Assembly (NCBI GenBank): GCA_964425605.1
Contig: CAYRNR010000006.1
Span: 61,016 to 125,015, forward strand
DNA length: 64,000 nt
From: CAYRNR01 sp964425605
GTDB lineage: Bacteria; Myxococcota_A; UBA796; UBA9615; CAYRNR01
Reading direction: 5' to 3'
This document shows positions 52,851 through 63,382 of the stretch, piece by piece (within the stretch, counting starts at the first letter, position 1; every line of letters begins with the position of its first letter). The translations under genes and the position numbers were made by a program. The notes under the pieces were generated by a model. That model was not told where the DNA came from. It saw only the letters and a program-made list of their open reading frames with translations, and searched no databases.

Positions 52851-54195
52851 TCCGCGCCGCGAGCTCCGCCCGGAACCCCTCGTAGTCGTCCTGGGTCGGC
52901 GTGATGATGATGAACCGGGTCTTGCCCTGGATGTGGTTGTGGCCCCGCGGCAGCGCGCCGAGGCGGTTGGCCACGATGAAGTCGGGATCGGCCCACTCGC
53001 CCATCCGCTGCAACACCTCCTCGTAGACCATGCCGGGGTTGTCGAAGTCGAACCACGTGCTGTTGTTGACCGCGGCGAACTGGCCCGTGGCCTCCTCGAT
53101 CCAGCGCTTGACCAGCGCGGCGCCGGTGTTGGACGACGGCCGCAGGCCTGGATCGTAGATGGCCACGGAATGGTCGGGACGCTCGAAGTAATCGCACATG
53201 ACGAAGCCCATGGCGTTCGGGCACAGCCCCTTGAGGCGATCCACCAGGTCGATGATCGCCGGACCCACCACCTCGAGCCGCTCGCGCGTGAGGTCGTGGT
53301 TGATGCTGCCGGCGTACTTCTTGCCGTCGTCACCTACGAGCTGGTCGGTCAGGGCCACCACGGGGATCTGCCGCGGGTGGGCCGGGTCCATGAACACCTG
53401 GAAGCTCTTGTTGGTGCCCACCACCTCGGGCTGCAGCACCAGGGTCGGGTTGAGGTCGTACTTGCGGGTCTTGGCCTGGATGGACCCCACGGTCTCGCGG
53501 AACTCCTCCAGGGACTCCACGGGGTGGATGCCCTCGCCCGCCGACTCGGTGTTGCACGTCTTGATGAACACGCGCAGGCCCGGTTCGTGGGTCTCGTGGA
53601 AGTCCGCGTCGGTGACCTCGAACATGTCCTTGCGGATCTCCGGCGCCGCATACGCCGAGAGCCGGGACACCGACTCCTTGGAGTTGCCGATGAACATGTC
53701 CCCGGCCGAGTTGACGGCCACGTCGTCGCCGTCCGGTCCCATGTCGTCGATGGAGTAGGTCCGGCGACCGTCCGCCCGCTGGCCCTTCACGATGGCAGCC
53801 ATGCCCTCGTGGTAGACCACCTCGCCCAGGAACCCGATGCCCTGGAGGTAGGACACCAGGGTGCGGTCGGTCCGCGTCGGCAGCACCACCCGGTTCTTGC
53901 CGGGCGAGCACATGTACGCCCCGGCCGTGGGCATCAGCAGGTCCATGCCCGGGCCCAGCAAAGACGAGTAGTCGAGCCGGAACGCGCTGCGCGGGTCGTC
54001 CTCGTCCGCCGACTGGTTGAACTGCATGTTGATGTCGTACGGCGACATGGCCTCGCAGATGGCCGACCAGCGGCCGATCTCGAGGCGTTCGAGGGGGTGG
54101 CCAGGTTCGAAGAGCGGTCCAGTGTCCGGGCGCTGGGCGCTCGACGCGGCCACGCGCTCGACCTGGGGGATCACCCGGGTGGTGGTGTCGTTCAT
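52840..54195 (-). CDS. Putative ATP-grasp family ligase
   Basis: A 451-residue soluble protein. The second half has ATP-grasp character: VFIKTCNTESAGEGIHPVES (Lys plus Gly-rich loop), LVLQPEVVGTNKSFQVF, IPVVALTDQLVGDDGKKYAG, and MGFVMCDYFERPDHSVAIYD followed by PGLRPSSNTGAALVKRW with the acidic/Asn metal site. ATP-grasp enzymes join carboxylates to amines or thiols via acyl phosphates. The N-terminal part has SSLLGPGMDLLMPTAGAYMC without a known domain. It lies 16 nt downstream of a prepeptidase-type lipoprotein gene on the same strand and should be cotranscribed; the substrate could be a peptide or cell-wall unit, which is inference. Confidence 0.6.
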   Translation of the reverse strand: MNDTTTRVIPQVERVAASSAQRPDTGPLFEPGHPLERLEIGRWSAICEAMSPYDINMQFNQSADEDDPRSAFRLDYSSLLGPGMDLLMPTAGAYMCSPGKNRVVLPTRTDRTLVSYLQGIGFLGEVVYHEGMAAIVKGQRADGRRTYSIDDMGPDGDDVAVNSAGDMFIGNSKESVSRLSAYAAPEIRKDMFEVTDADFHETHEPGLRVFIKTCNTESAGEGIHPVESLEEFRETVGSIQAKTRKYDLNPTLVLQPEVVGTNKSFQVFMDPAHPRQIPVVALTDQLVGDDGKKYAGSINHDLTRERLEVVGPAIIDLVDRLKGLCPNAMGFVMCDYFERPDHSVAIYDPGLRPSSNTGAALVKRWIEEATGQFAAVNNSTWFDFDNPGMVYEEVLQRMGEWADPDFIVANRLGALPRGHNHIQGKTRFIIITPTQDDYEGFRAELAARITG

Positions 54196-54211
54196 CGGTG
54201 CTCGTCCTTTG

Positions 54212-55663
<1,452 letters not shown>

Positions 55664-55750
55664 GGATACCTCCTCCTGGCCGGGAGCCTATCGCGACCGC
55701 TCGGAGGGTTCCAGGGCCCGGTTGGGCTCGGGGTGGATTTCAGCTCGACC

Positions 55751-57523
55751 TCAGCTGGCCAGGACGGCCTCGAGGCCCCCGCGGGCGATGGGGTGGTAGT
55801 CGTCCTTGCTCGCCTCGAAGATGTCCGCGGCGAGGGCGCGCGTCTTGCTGTTGCCGTGCAAGGCGGCGTAGATGGGCTTGAGGAACTTCATCCGCCCCAC
55901 GGTCCCCAGGAAGGACCGGATGCGGTCGAAGGATGGCTCGTACCCCGATCCGGCCGCGATCACGAGCCACTGGTTGAGGATCTCGGGGTTGGTGGAGGCG
56001 GTCAGGTCGAACTGCTCGTCGAACCACGCGCAGTCGGCCGGCTCGATGACGGCCGGGATGCGCTGCAGGTACACCAGCTTCTCCTCCACCGACCAGCTCG
56101 CCCAGGCCTCGGCCGTCGGCCGCGCGCCGCCGGCGAACCCATCGCCCAGGCCCCACAGCTCGTCGAGCTTCGGGGACGGGAAGACCGGCGCGGTCTCGGG
56201 GACCCCCTCGCCGTGGATCCACCGCTTCGCGTCCACGCGCTCGAGCAACCCGGGCAACGCCTCGGCCACGTAGGCCTCGAACTCAGGCGTGGTCAGCGAC
56301 GTGAACTTGAACCGGTCGATGTAGTCGAGGATGAACTGGTCGAAGGCCTCCCGGCCCAGCGTCTTCTCCATCAGCGCGACCAGCAAGAAGCCCTTCTCGT
56401 AGGGCACCACCGAGTACACGGAGTCGGGGTCCACCCCCTCCAGGTCGTTCTCCAGCCGCGTGTACTCCGAGTCCTCGCCGAACCGCTGCACCGCCTGGTC
56501 CAGGCCGTGGCGCCCGATGGCCGCCCCCATGGCCATGGCCTCGGTGCCGTACAGCGCCTCGATGATCCGCCGCTCCGCCCACACGGTGAACCCCTCGTTG
56601 AGCCAGAAGTCGTTCATCGTGGCGTTGGTCACCAGGTTGCCGGTCCACGAGTGGGCCAGCTCGTGCGCCAGGACGTTGGTCAGCGAGCGGTCGCCGGCCA
56701 CCAGCGTCGGCGTCAGGAACGTCAGCCGCGGGTTCTCCATGCCGCCGTAGGGGAACGCGGGCGGCATCACCAGGAAGTCGAACCGATCCCACTGGTAGGG
56801 GCCGAACAGCGCCTCGGCGGCCAGCAGCATCTTGTCGATGTCCGCGAACTCGTACGCGCACGCCTCGAGCATCTCCGGCTCGGTGTACACCGTGGACCGT
56901 GGCCCCAGCTCCTGGCCGGCGATGTTCCCCACGGCGATGGCCAGCAGGTACGCGGGGATCGGCTGGGGCATCTCGAACGTCAGCGTCTGCGTCCCCGCGG
57001 CGGTCCCCTCCACGGCCACGCCGGGCGCCGCGGACATCACCGCGGTCAGCGGCTTCGGGACCGTGATCCGGGCCGAGTAGGCGAACCGCACCCGTGGGCT
57101 GTCCTGGACCGGCACGATGGACCGCGCGTGGTGGGGCTGGCACTGGCTGAACATGTACGGGTGCTCGCCGCCCGCGGTGTGGCGCGGCTCCAGCCACTGC
57201 AGCGCGGACGCCTCCGGCGACGTGGTGTACCGGATGCGCAGCTGGGTCGTCCCGGCGGGGCGATCCACCGTCAGCCGCGCCCCCATCCAGTCCTCGGCCG
57301 GGGCGACCTCGTACGGGACCGCAGCGCCGGCGCCGTCGAACACGCCGTGGATGGTCAGATCGCGCGTGTCGAGGTCCAGGGGGCCTTCGCCGGCCTCGGC
57401 CAGGTGGAGCACGGCCTCGCCGGCGAGGGTCCGGCCCTCGAAGTCCACGGCCAGGTCCAGCTCCAGCCGGACGATCTTGCCCTGGGTCGGATCGGTGTAC
57501 GAGTGCGGATCAAAACGTGCCAT
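55751..57523 (-). CDS. Leukotriene A4 hydrolase-like M1 zinc aminopeptidase
   Basis: A 590-residue M1 peptidase without signal peptide. Motifs: YMFSQCQPHHARSIVPVQDS (about 123-142) as in leukotriene-A4-hydrolase-type enzymes, the substrate loop YGGMENPRLTF (GGMEN 260-264), the zinc site VLAHELAHSWTGNLVTN (HExxH 287-291) with the third ligand in FWLNEGF (Glu310), and a catalytic Tyr region VPYEKGFLL. A helical C-terminal domain follows from about 440. Such enzymes release N-terminal residues from peptides in the cytoplasm. ATG 57523 follows TGGAG; the longer frame to 58309 lies antisense to the reductase gene. The gene is 11 nt downstream of the aldo/keto reductase gene and cotranscribed with it. 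Confidence 0.92.
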   Translation of the reverse strand: MARFDPHSYTDPTQGKIVRLELDLAVDFEGRTLAGEAVLHLAEAGEGPLDLDTRDLTIHGVFDGAGAAVPYEVAPAEDWMGARLTVDRPAGTTQLRIRYTTSPEASALQWLEPRHTAGGEHPYMFSQCQPHHARSIVPVQDSPRVRFAYSARITVPKPLTAVMSAAPGVAVEGTAAGTQTLTFEMPQPIPAYLLAIAVGNIAGQELGPRSTVYTEPEMLEACAYEFADIDKMLLAAEALFGPYQWDRFDFLVMPPAFPYGGMENPRLTFLTPTLVAGDRSLTNVLAHELAHSWTGNLVTNATMNDFWLNEGFTVWAERRIIEALYGTEAMAMGAAIGRHGLDQAVQRFGEDSEYTRLENDLEGVDPDSVYSVVPYEKGFLLVALMEKTLGREAFDQFILDYIDRFKFTSLTTPEFEAYVAEALPGLLERVDAKRWIHGEGVPETAPVFPSPKLDELWGLGDGFAGGARPTAEAWASWSVEEKLVYLQRIPAVIEPADCAWFDEQFDLTASTNPEILNQWLVIAAGSGYEPSFDRIRSFLGTVGRMKFLKPIYAALHGNSKTRALAADIFEASKDDYHPIARGGLEAVLAS

Positions 57524-57534
57524 GAAGTCTCCAA

Positions 57535-58362
57535 TCAGGCGGCTCGGGCCGGGTCCCATCCCGTCACGAGGCCCTCTTCCAGGGTGTCTAGCAGGTCCAT
57601 GTCCCTCTCGGGAAGCTCCAACTCGGCCGCGGCCGCGTTCTCGACGATCCGAGCCTGGCGGACCGACTTCGGCAACACGATCAGATCGTGCTGCAGAGCC
57701 CAGCGGATCAGCACCTGGGCCGGGGAGAGCCCGTTCCGCTCGGCGATCATCTCCACCGTCGGATCGTTCAACCGCAGCCCCTTGGTCAGCGGGCTGTACG
57801 CCTCCACGGCGATCCCCCGGGCGGCGCACGCCGCGCGGACGTCCCGGCGCTGCAGGAAGGGGCTCAGCTCGATCTGGTTGACCGCCGGGAGGCGCGCCGT
57901 GGCCGCGAACAGCTCGTCGAGGTGGCGGACCATGTAGTTGCTCACGCCGATGGCCCGGCACAGCCCGTCGTCCTGGGCGCGGCACAGGGCCTCCCAGGTC
58001 TCCAGCCGCAGGCCCTCCACCGGCCAGTGGATGAGGAACAGGTCCACGTAGTCCGTCCGCAGCCGCCCGAGGCTGTCCTCGAGCGCCGCGCGGGCGCGTT
58101 CGCGTCCATGATCGTCGTTGAACACCTTGGAGGTGACGAACACCTCCTCGCGAGCCAGGCCGCTGTCCCGCAGGGCCGCGCCCACGTCGGCCTCGTTGCC
58201 GTAGATGCGCGCTGTGTCCACGTGGCGGTAGCCCGCCTCGAGGGCCCACAGCACGGCCTGACGGGTCTCGCCGCCGGGGCGGGACTTGAACACGCCGAGG
58301 CCGAGGCACGGGATGTCCACGCCGCCGCGGAGGCGCCGGGTGGAGTCGATGGATCGGGTCAT
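57535..58362 (-). CDS. Aldo/keto reductase
   Basis: A 275-residue NADPH-dependent reductase of the standard AKR barrel type. The catalytic tetrad is present: Asp49 and Tyr54 in HVDTARIYGNE, Lys79 in VFVTSKVFND and His112 in LFLIHWP. Cofactor-end blocks follow: AIGVSNYMVRHLDELF, VNQIELSPFLQRRD, AVEAYSPLTKG and LPKSVRQARIVEN. It reduces aldehydes or ketones; the substrate is unknown. ATG 58362 starts the usual N-terminal beta hairpin. It leads an operon with the M1 aminopeptidase, and an 8-bp inverted repeat lies in its upstream region. Confidence 0.93.
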   Translation of the reverse strand: MTRSIDSTRRLRGGVDIPCLGLGVFKSRPGGETRQAVLWALEAGYRHVDTARIYGNEADVGAALRDSGLAREEVFVTSKVFNDDHGRERARAALEDSLGRLRTDYVDLFLIHWPVEGLRLETWEALCRAQDDGLCRAIGVSNYMVRHLDELFAATARLPAVNQIELSPFLQRRDVRAACAARGIAVEAYSPLTKGLRLNDPTVEMIAERNGLSPAQVLIRWALQHDLIVLPKSVRQARIVENAAAAELELPERDMDLLDTLEEGLVTGWDPARAA

Positions 58363-58383
58363 GGGATCTCCGGTCTCAGTTTG

Positions 58384-58424
58384 CTTGCGCTAATCAAAGT
58401 AGCCACTGAAACCGGGAGCGCAAG
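58384..58424. promoter_or_regulatory. 8-bp inverted repeat upstream of the aldo/keto reductase gene
   Basis: CTTGCGCT (58384-58391) and AGCGCAAG (58417-58424) are perfect inverted copies separated by 25 nt, lying 22-62 nt upstream of the reductase start. The spacer is AT-richer than its surroundings (AATCAAAGTAG). It could be an operator flanking the promoter; a terminator of the preceding gene is less likely because the loop is long. Confidence 0.45.
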
Positions 58425-58436
58425 GAGGGCTCGATC

Positions 58437-61172
58437 CTAGGCGCGCCTCCTCACGGCGAGCGCGAGCATCAGCAGGCCGGCGAGCAGGCCCGGAGCCACG
58501 GGGCGGCCGCCGTCGAGCCGGCAGGTGCAGTCGGCCAGGGGATCCGCCGAGTCGTCGTCGTCCGCGATGTCGTCATCGTCGTCGTCGTCATCGTCGTCAT
58601 CGTCGTCGGCGATGTCGTCGTCATCGTCGTTCGCCGTGTCGTCGTCGTCGTCGCCGGCGCTGTCATCGTCGTCGTCGTCCCCGCACTCGAGATCCTCGTC
58701 GATCTCGCCGTCGCAGTCGTTGTCCACCTCGTCGCAGACCTCCTCGGCGTCGGGGTGGATGCCGGCGTCCGCGTCGTCGCAGTCCTCCCCGCCGCACGCC
58801 GCATCGTCGAAGCCGTCCTCGTCCGCGTCGGAGCAGCACGCGGGGTTGAGATCGCCGGGTGAGCCGAAGTCGCCGGCAGCCCACTGCGAGGGCGCGTCGC
58901 ACCAGTTCGCGGGATCGTCGTTGAGCAGCGGATCGTAGGCGTCCGGGCTCAGGCTCATGGCGTGGCCCGAGGTGTCGGGCCAGGCCGTGTCGTACTCGAT
59001 GGAGTCGAGCACCACGCCGCCGTGCTCCACGTAGATCTCGTCGTCGTCGTTGCCCAGGGCGAACCCGGCCGACTCGTAGTCCAGCTCCACCTCGCCGTTG
59101 GTGGCCGTGTCGCCGTTGTCGCCGAGCAGGCCGTGCTCGCCGGCGAGGATGAGCAGGTCGGACTCGACGGTGATGGAGTCCGAGCCCAGGTCGTACACCA
59201 CCGCGCCGACGAGGTTCATGTCCACGGCGGTGTTGTTGTACAGCTCGAGCCACTCGCCCTCGCTGTCGCCCACGGCGTCGGGATCGCGCATCACCTCGGT
59301 GATGACCAGCGCGTCGGCCGGCAGCGCGCCCTCGTCGAACAGGCCGTCACAGTCGTTGTCGATCCCATCGTGCAGCTCGGCCGCGCCCTCGTGGATGGTG
59401 GCGTCGCCGTCGTCGCAGTCGGTGCAAAGGGAGTGCCCGTCCCCGTCCAGATCGGGCGCGTCCTCGGTGGCCGGATCGCAGTCGTTGTCCAGACCGTCGC
59501 ACTCCACCTCCGCGGCGCCGGGGTACACGGCCGGGTCGGCGTCGTCGCAGTCGGTGCACACGGTGTGGCCGTCGGCGTCCGCGTCCGGCTCGTCCTCGGT
59601 GGCGGCGTCACAGTCGTTGTCGAGGCCGTCGCACTGGATCTCGACGGCGTTGGGGTGGATGCCGGCGTCATCGTCGTCGCAGTCGGTGCACAGGCCAAAA
59701 CCGTCCCCGTCCAAGTCGGGATCGTCCTCGGTGGCCGCGTCGCAGTCGTTGTCCACGGCGTCGCACTCGATCTCGACGGCGCCGGGGTACACGGCCGCGT
59801 CGGTGTCGTCGCAGTCGTCCCCGCCACACGCCGCGTCCAGGTGACCGTCGCCGTCGGCGTCGTCGCAACACGAGGGGTTGAGGGCGCCAGGGGAACCGAG
59901 ATCGCCGTCGCCGAAGATCGCCTGCCCCACGCACCACAGCGCCGGGTCGTCGTTGAGCGTCCCGTCGTACGCCGTCGGATCCAGGGCCGCCGATGCACCC
60001 GTGGTGTCGGGCCAGGCCGAGTCGTCGTACACGATCCGGTCCAGCTCCACCCCGCCGTGGGTGAGGATGATCTCGTCCTCGCCGGAGTTGCCCAGGGTGA
60101 AGCCGGAGTACTCGTAGTCCAGGACCACGCCGCCGTTGAGGCCAATGTCCGCCTCGCGGCCCAGGACGAGGTGCTCGCCGGGACCGATCCACAGATCCGT
60201 GGTCACCTCGAACGAGTCCGTTCCCAGATCCGAGACCTGCAGCCCGAGGAGGTTCACGGTCTCCTGGGAGGTGTTGTGGACCTCGAACCACTCGCCGAAT
60301 GCGTCGGCCACGGCTGACGGGTCCTTCAGGTACTCGGTGACGATGAGGGCGCCAGCGGGCACGAGGCCGTCGTCGGCCAGCCCGGAGCAGTCGTTGTCGA
60401 TGCCGTCGAGGACCTCGGCCGCCCCGGGGTTGACGGTCGAATCGTCGTCGTCGCAGTCGTCGCCGCCGCAGATGGGCTTGTCGTACCCGTCCAGGTCCAT
60501 GTCGCACCACGCGGTGAACAGGTTCTCGTACAGGACGTAGTTGCCCGGGTCGGGACCGCACCAGTCCTGGAACGGGCCCGTGTCGGCGGACAGCAGCACG
60601 TGGTCCTCGTACACCAGCAGCGTCTGTCCCGACGCCCCGGTGGCCAGGACCTCGCCGTCCCCGGCCACGGTGAGATCCGACGAGGACGCGTAGGTCACGG
60701 TCCCCACGCCGTCCACCAGCGGATTGCCCCCGCTCATCGTGGTGTAGTGGGGACAGGTGGGGTCGTAGCTGCCCAGCGCGTGGGCGCTGTCCACGCCCAG
60801 CTCGGCGAGCAGGAGGTTGAGCCGGTCCTGCTCGTCGTCGTAGTTGTCGTTGTCGGCCACGCTCACGAGCAGGCCGCCGCGGTCGACGAAGTCCACGATG
60901 TCGTCGACCTGGTCGGCGGTCAGGTCGTAGCGGGGGATCACCATGAACACGATCCGGTAGCCACTCAAATCGGCGGGCCAGGTGTCCGTGTTCTCCACCG
61001 AGGAGGCCCCCACGCCGAGCATGGTGTTCTCCATCTCGACCACGGTGAATGCCAGGTTGCTGGTGTTGTACCAGAGCACCTGATCGGCGTACTGGGCGCG
61101 TGACAGGCCCGGGGACACGAGCAGGGCCAGCAGGGTGGCTCCGGCCAGGAGATGACGGGTGTTCGTGGACAT
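58437..61172 (-). CDS. Secreted LTD/MopRG-repeat protein with MYXO-CTERM-like tail, second copy
   Basis: A 911-residue exported protein: signal peptide ending SRA-Q, then a Rossmann-like domain of GATase/DUF4350 type (YRIVFMVIPRYDLTADQVDD, VDFVDRGGLLVSVADNDN). Then come a MopRG-like Asp repeat, a first LTD domain (LIVTEYLKDPSAVADAFGEW), a series of repeats (ECDGLDNDCDPATEDAPDLD), a second LTD domain (LVITEVMRDPDAVGDSEGEW) and a long Asp spacer. It ends in DCTCRLDGG, a helix and VRRRA. Except for its N-terminal domain the order matches 33874-36777. Ca2+ binding and surface sorting by a myxosortase are expected from family knowledge. ATG 61172 follows AGGGGAG. Confidence 0.85.
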   Translation of the reverse strand: MSTNTRHLLAGATLLALLVSPGLSRAQYADQVLWYNTSNLAFTVVEMENTMLGVGASSVENTDTWPADLSGYRIVFMVIPRYDLTADQVDDIVDFVDRGGLLVSVADNDNYDDEQDRLNLLLAELGVDSAHALGSYDPTCPHYTTMSGGNPLVDGVGTVTYASSSDLTVAGDGEVLATGASGQTLLVYEDHVLLSADTGPFQDWCGPDPGNYVLYENLFTAWCDMDLDGYDKPICGGDDCDDDDSTVNPGAAEVLDGIDNDCSGLADDGLVPAGALIVTEYLKDPSAVADAFGEWFEVHNTSQETVNLLGLQVSDLGTDSFEVTTDLWIGPGEHLVLGREADIGLNGGVVLDYEYSGFTLGNSGEDEIILTHGGVELDRIVYDDSAWPDTTGASAALDPTAYDGTLNDDPALWCVGQAIFGDGDLGSPGALNPSCCDDADGDGHLDAACGGDDCDDTDAAVYPGAVEIECDAVDNDCDAATEDDPDLDGDGFGLCTDCDDDDAGIHPNAVEIQCDGLDNDCDAATEDEPDADADGHTVCTDCDDADPAVYPGAAEVECDGLDNDCDPATEDAPDLDGDGHSLCTDCDDGDATIHEGAAELHDGIDNDCDGLFDEGALPADALVITEVMRDPDAVGDSEGEWLELYNNTAVDMNLVGAVVYDLGSDSITVESDLLILAGEHGLLGDNGDTATNGEVELDYESAGFALGNDDDEIYVEHGGVVLDSIEYDTAWPDTSGHAMSLSPDAYDPLLNDDPANWCDAPSQWAAGDFGSPGDLNPACCSDADEDGFDDAACGGEDCDDADAGIHPDAEEVCDEVDNDCDGEIDEDLECGDDDDDDSAGDDDDDTANDDDDDIADDDDDDDDDDDDDIADDDDSADPLADCTCRLDGGRPVAPGLLAGLLMLALAVRRRA
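58551..58679 (-). repeat. GTC/GAC microsatellite before the C-terminal Cys pair
   Basis: About 130 nt made mostly of GTC and ATC triplets encode an Asp-rich spacer of more than 40 residues just before the DCTC tail of the LTD protein. It has the same composition as the N-terminal spacers of lipoproteins here. Confidence 0.85.
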
Positions 61173-61309
61173 GGAAGGCTCCCCTCTGGAGGTGTGGCCG
61201 GCCGTGAAAGGCCAACGGTCGAATCCTATCAAGGGTTCGCCCTGCGGGAGTTCGATTTCACGGATCTCCGGCGATAGGATGGGTGCGGACTCCGGGAGAG
61301 GGGGTGCTC

Positions 61310-63382
61310 ATGAGACTCGGCCCGCCGATGGCGTGGCTGCTGGTGATCGCCGCGGCAGGGTGCGCCGACGAGGTCGACACCCGCGCGGACGACGACGACG
61401 CAGCGGCCCAGCCCCACGTGCGCTGGGACTTCGACGGGGACGGCACCGCCGACTACGCCCTGTACACGGACGAAGGCGGCGACATCCTGATCCACGCGTC
61501 CGTGGGCGGCCAGGAGGGTGCGCGCGGCGGCGATCCCGGATGGCTGCACGCCGTGGCCGACTACGACGGCGACGGGCGGAGCGATCCCGCCTGGTACGAC
61601 CCCTGGACGGGTGGCTGGCACATCCTCGAGAGCAGTCACGGCTACGCCGAGCGTGAGCCCCTGCCGGTGTTCGGCGAGGCCGCGAGCTGGCCCGTACCGG
61701 CGGACTACGACGGCGACGGCCGCGCCGAGATCGCGTTCTTCAGCAACGAGACGGGCCAGATCGTCCAGCTGGACGAGGAGACGGGCCTGGAGCAGGGGTT
61801 CGAGGCCGACGGGGAGCCCGTGGGTAGCCCGGATTGGTTGCCCGCGGTGGCGGACTACGACGGCGACGGACGGGCCGATCCGTCCTGGTACGTGCCCACG
61901 TCGGGGAGCTGGCGGGTCTTCCCGAGCAGCCAGGGGTATGTCGAGCGGGAGCCCGAGATCCTCGGGCATGCGCTGAGCGTACCGGTGCCGGCGGACTACG
62001 ACGGGGATGGCGGCGCGGACATGGCCGTGTTCGACCGCACCACAGGTGAGCTCTGGATCCTCGATCCGGAGACGGACGTTGCCGGGCCCTTCGATGTGGA
62101 CGGTTCAGCGGTGGGCATGCGCCACTTCCTGCCCGCCGTGGCCGACTACGACGGCGACGGCAAGGCCGACCCGTCCTGGTTCGTGCCGAGCACGCAGAAC
62201 TGGCGGGTGTACGAGAGCTCCAACGGCTACCAGGAGCGGGAGCGCCTGGACCTGGGCGACGCCATGGACGTGCCGGTGCAGGCACACCCGCTGCTGGCCA
62301 AGCGCGGCATCGACCTGGTGTCCATCGAGGAGGAGGAGGTCGTGGGCACCCTGGGCAGCGTCCGCGGCGTGAGCATCGACGTGGACTCCCTCGGCCAGCC
62401 CCACATCCTGGGTGAGCGGCAGTACGCGGGCCTCGACGCCCACCACCGGATCGACGGGGCCTGGCACGGGGACGAGCCCCTGATCAACCCGGACGGCGCC
62501 CTGGGATCCCCGACCCTGGAGATCGACGAGGCCGACCGAGGTTGGTTCTCCTACACCACGTTCATCGCCAACGACACGCAGGCCACCGGCGAGTGGGTGG
62601 CGTTGATGGAGGACATGGCCACCGCGCCTGCCCTGTCCTGGGAGGTGATGGTACCTCCCTACACCGGCTTCTCGGGCTACCTCTCCATCGATCCGTACCA
62701 CCCCGGCCAGTGCTGGCGCATGGGTGGCCAGCCCGCGCCCACGTACCTGTACGACGCGGACGGAAACGTCGCCGCCGACATCACCATGTCGCCGGGCACC
62801 TCCTCGGAGACCATCGGCTTCGAGATCGCCGCGGTGAACCAGGGGACCGAACCGGGCATCTGGCACGCCGCCCACTCGGTCATCTACCAGGCCGTGCGCA
62901 GCGGCTACGTCAACTCGACGATGGCCGAGGCGATCATCTGGGACGACCACCTCGCGGTGATCTCGGTGGACAGCGACCAGACCCGCGCCTACATCGGCCT
63001 GGACTTCCGTGACCCGGAGGTCGCGTACATCAACACGTACCACGACGGCCTGGTGCTCAACATCTGGGACGGCGAGGGCCTGGTCTACCCCTCGGACGAC
63101 GTGTACGTGCTCGATCCGGCGCCAGCGTCCTTCGGCAACGGCTCGGAGCGCTTCGGCGCCCAGTGGACGACCGCGGCGCGCGGCGGCGCCTTCATCTGCT
63201 GGACCAGCGCCGACGGCTGGATCCAGCTCAAGTACATCAGCTACGAGGGTGAGCGCGCGTTCGGGGAGACCCTGGCCGTGACGCCCGGCCAGCAGTGCGC
63301 CCTGGCCACCGACCACCGGGGGGACCTGCACATGGCCTTCGTCAACGGGACGCTGAGGTACCGCAGAATTCGCACGCGGTGA
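61310..63382 (+). CDS. FG-GAP-like repeat lipoprotein
   Basis: A 690-residue lipoprotein (signal ending AAAGC, spacer DEVDTRADDDDAAAQ). At least five repeats with the Ca2+-binding core DYDGDG(R/K)ADPSW follow in the N-terminal 310 residues (WLHAVADYDGDGRSDPAWYD, WLPAVADYDGDGRADPSWYV and so on), as in FG-GAP/VCBS beta-propellers. The C-terminal half is another beta-propeller-like region (SVRGVSIDVDSLGQPHILG, LATDHRGDLHMAFVNGTLRY). Ligand unknown; surface scaffold or adhesin is likely. ATG 61310 follows GAGAGGGGG. It is divergent from the LTD protein, and its 3' end overlaps the convergent rhodanese gene by 41 nt. Confidence 0.8.
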   Translation: MRLGPPMAWLLVIAAAGCADEVDTRADDDDAAAQPHVRWDFDGDGTADYALYTDEGGDILIHASVGGQEGARGGDPGWLHAVADYDGDGRSDPAWYDPWTGGWHILESSHGYAEREPLPVFGEAASWPVPADYDGDGRAEIAFFSNETGQIVQLDEETGLEQGFEADGEPVGSPDWLPAVADYDGDGRADPSWYVPTSGSWRVFPSSQGYVEREPEILGHALSVPVPADYDGDGGADMAVFDRTTGELWILDPETDVAGPFDVDGSAVGMRHFLPAVADYDGDGKADPSWFVPSTQNWRVYESSNGYQERERLDLGDAMDVPVQAHPLLAKRGIDLVSIEEEEVVGTLGSVRGVSIDVDSLGQPHILGERQYAGLDAHHRIDGAWHGDEPLINPDGALGSPTLEIDEADRGWFSYTTFIANDTQATGEWVALMEDMATAPALSWEVMVPPYTGFSGYLSIDPYHPGQCWRMGGQPAPTYLYDADGNVAADITMSPGTSSETIGFEIAAVNQGTEPGIWHAAHSVIYQAVRSGYVNSTMAEAIIWDDHLAVISVDSDQTRAYIGLDFRDPEVAYINTYHDGLVLNIWDGEGLVYPSDDVYVLDPAPASFGNGSERFGAQWTTAARGGAFICWTSADGWIQLKYISYEGERAFGETLAVTPGQQCALATDHRGDLHMAFVNGTLRYRRIRTR

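Noticed and set aside
58551..58679. Regular GTC repeats taken as a CRISPR-like or structural repeat array
   Set aside because: No distinct spacers; the repeat is a triplet tract inside a coding frame giving Asp.
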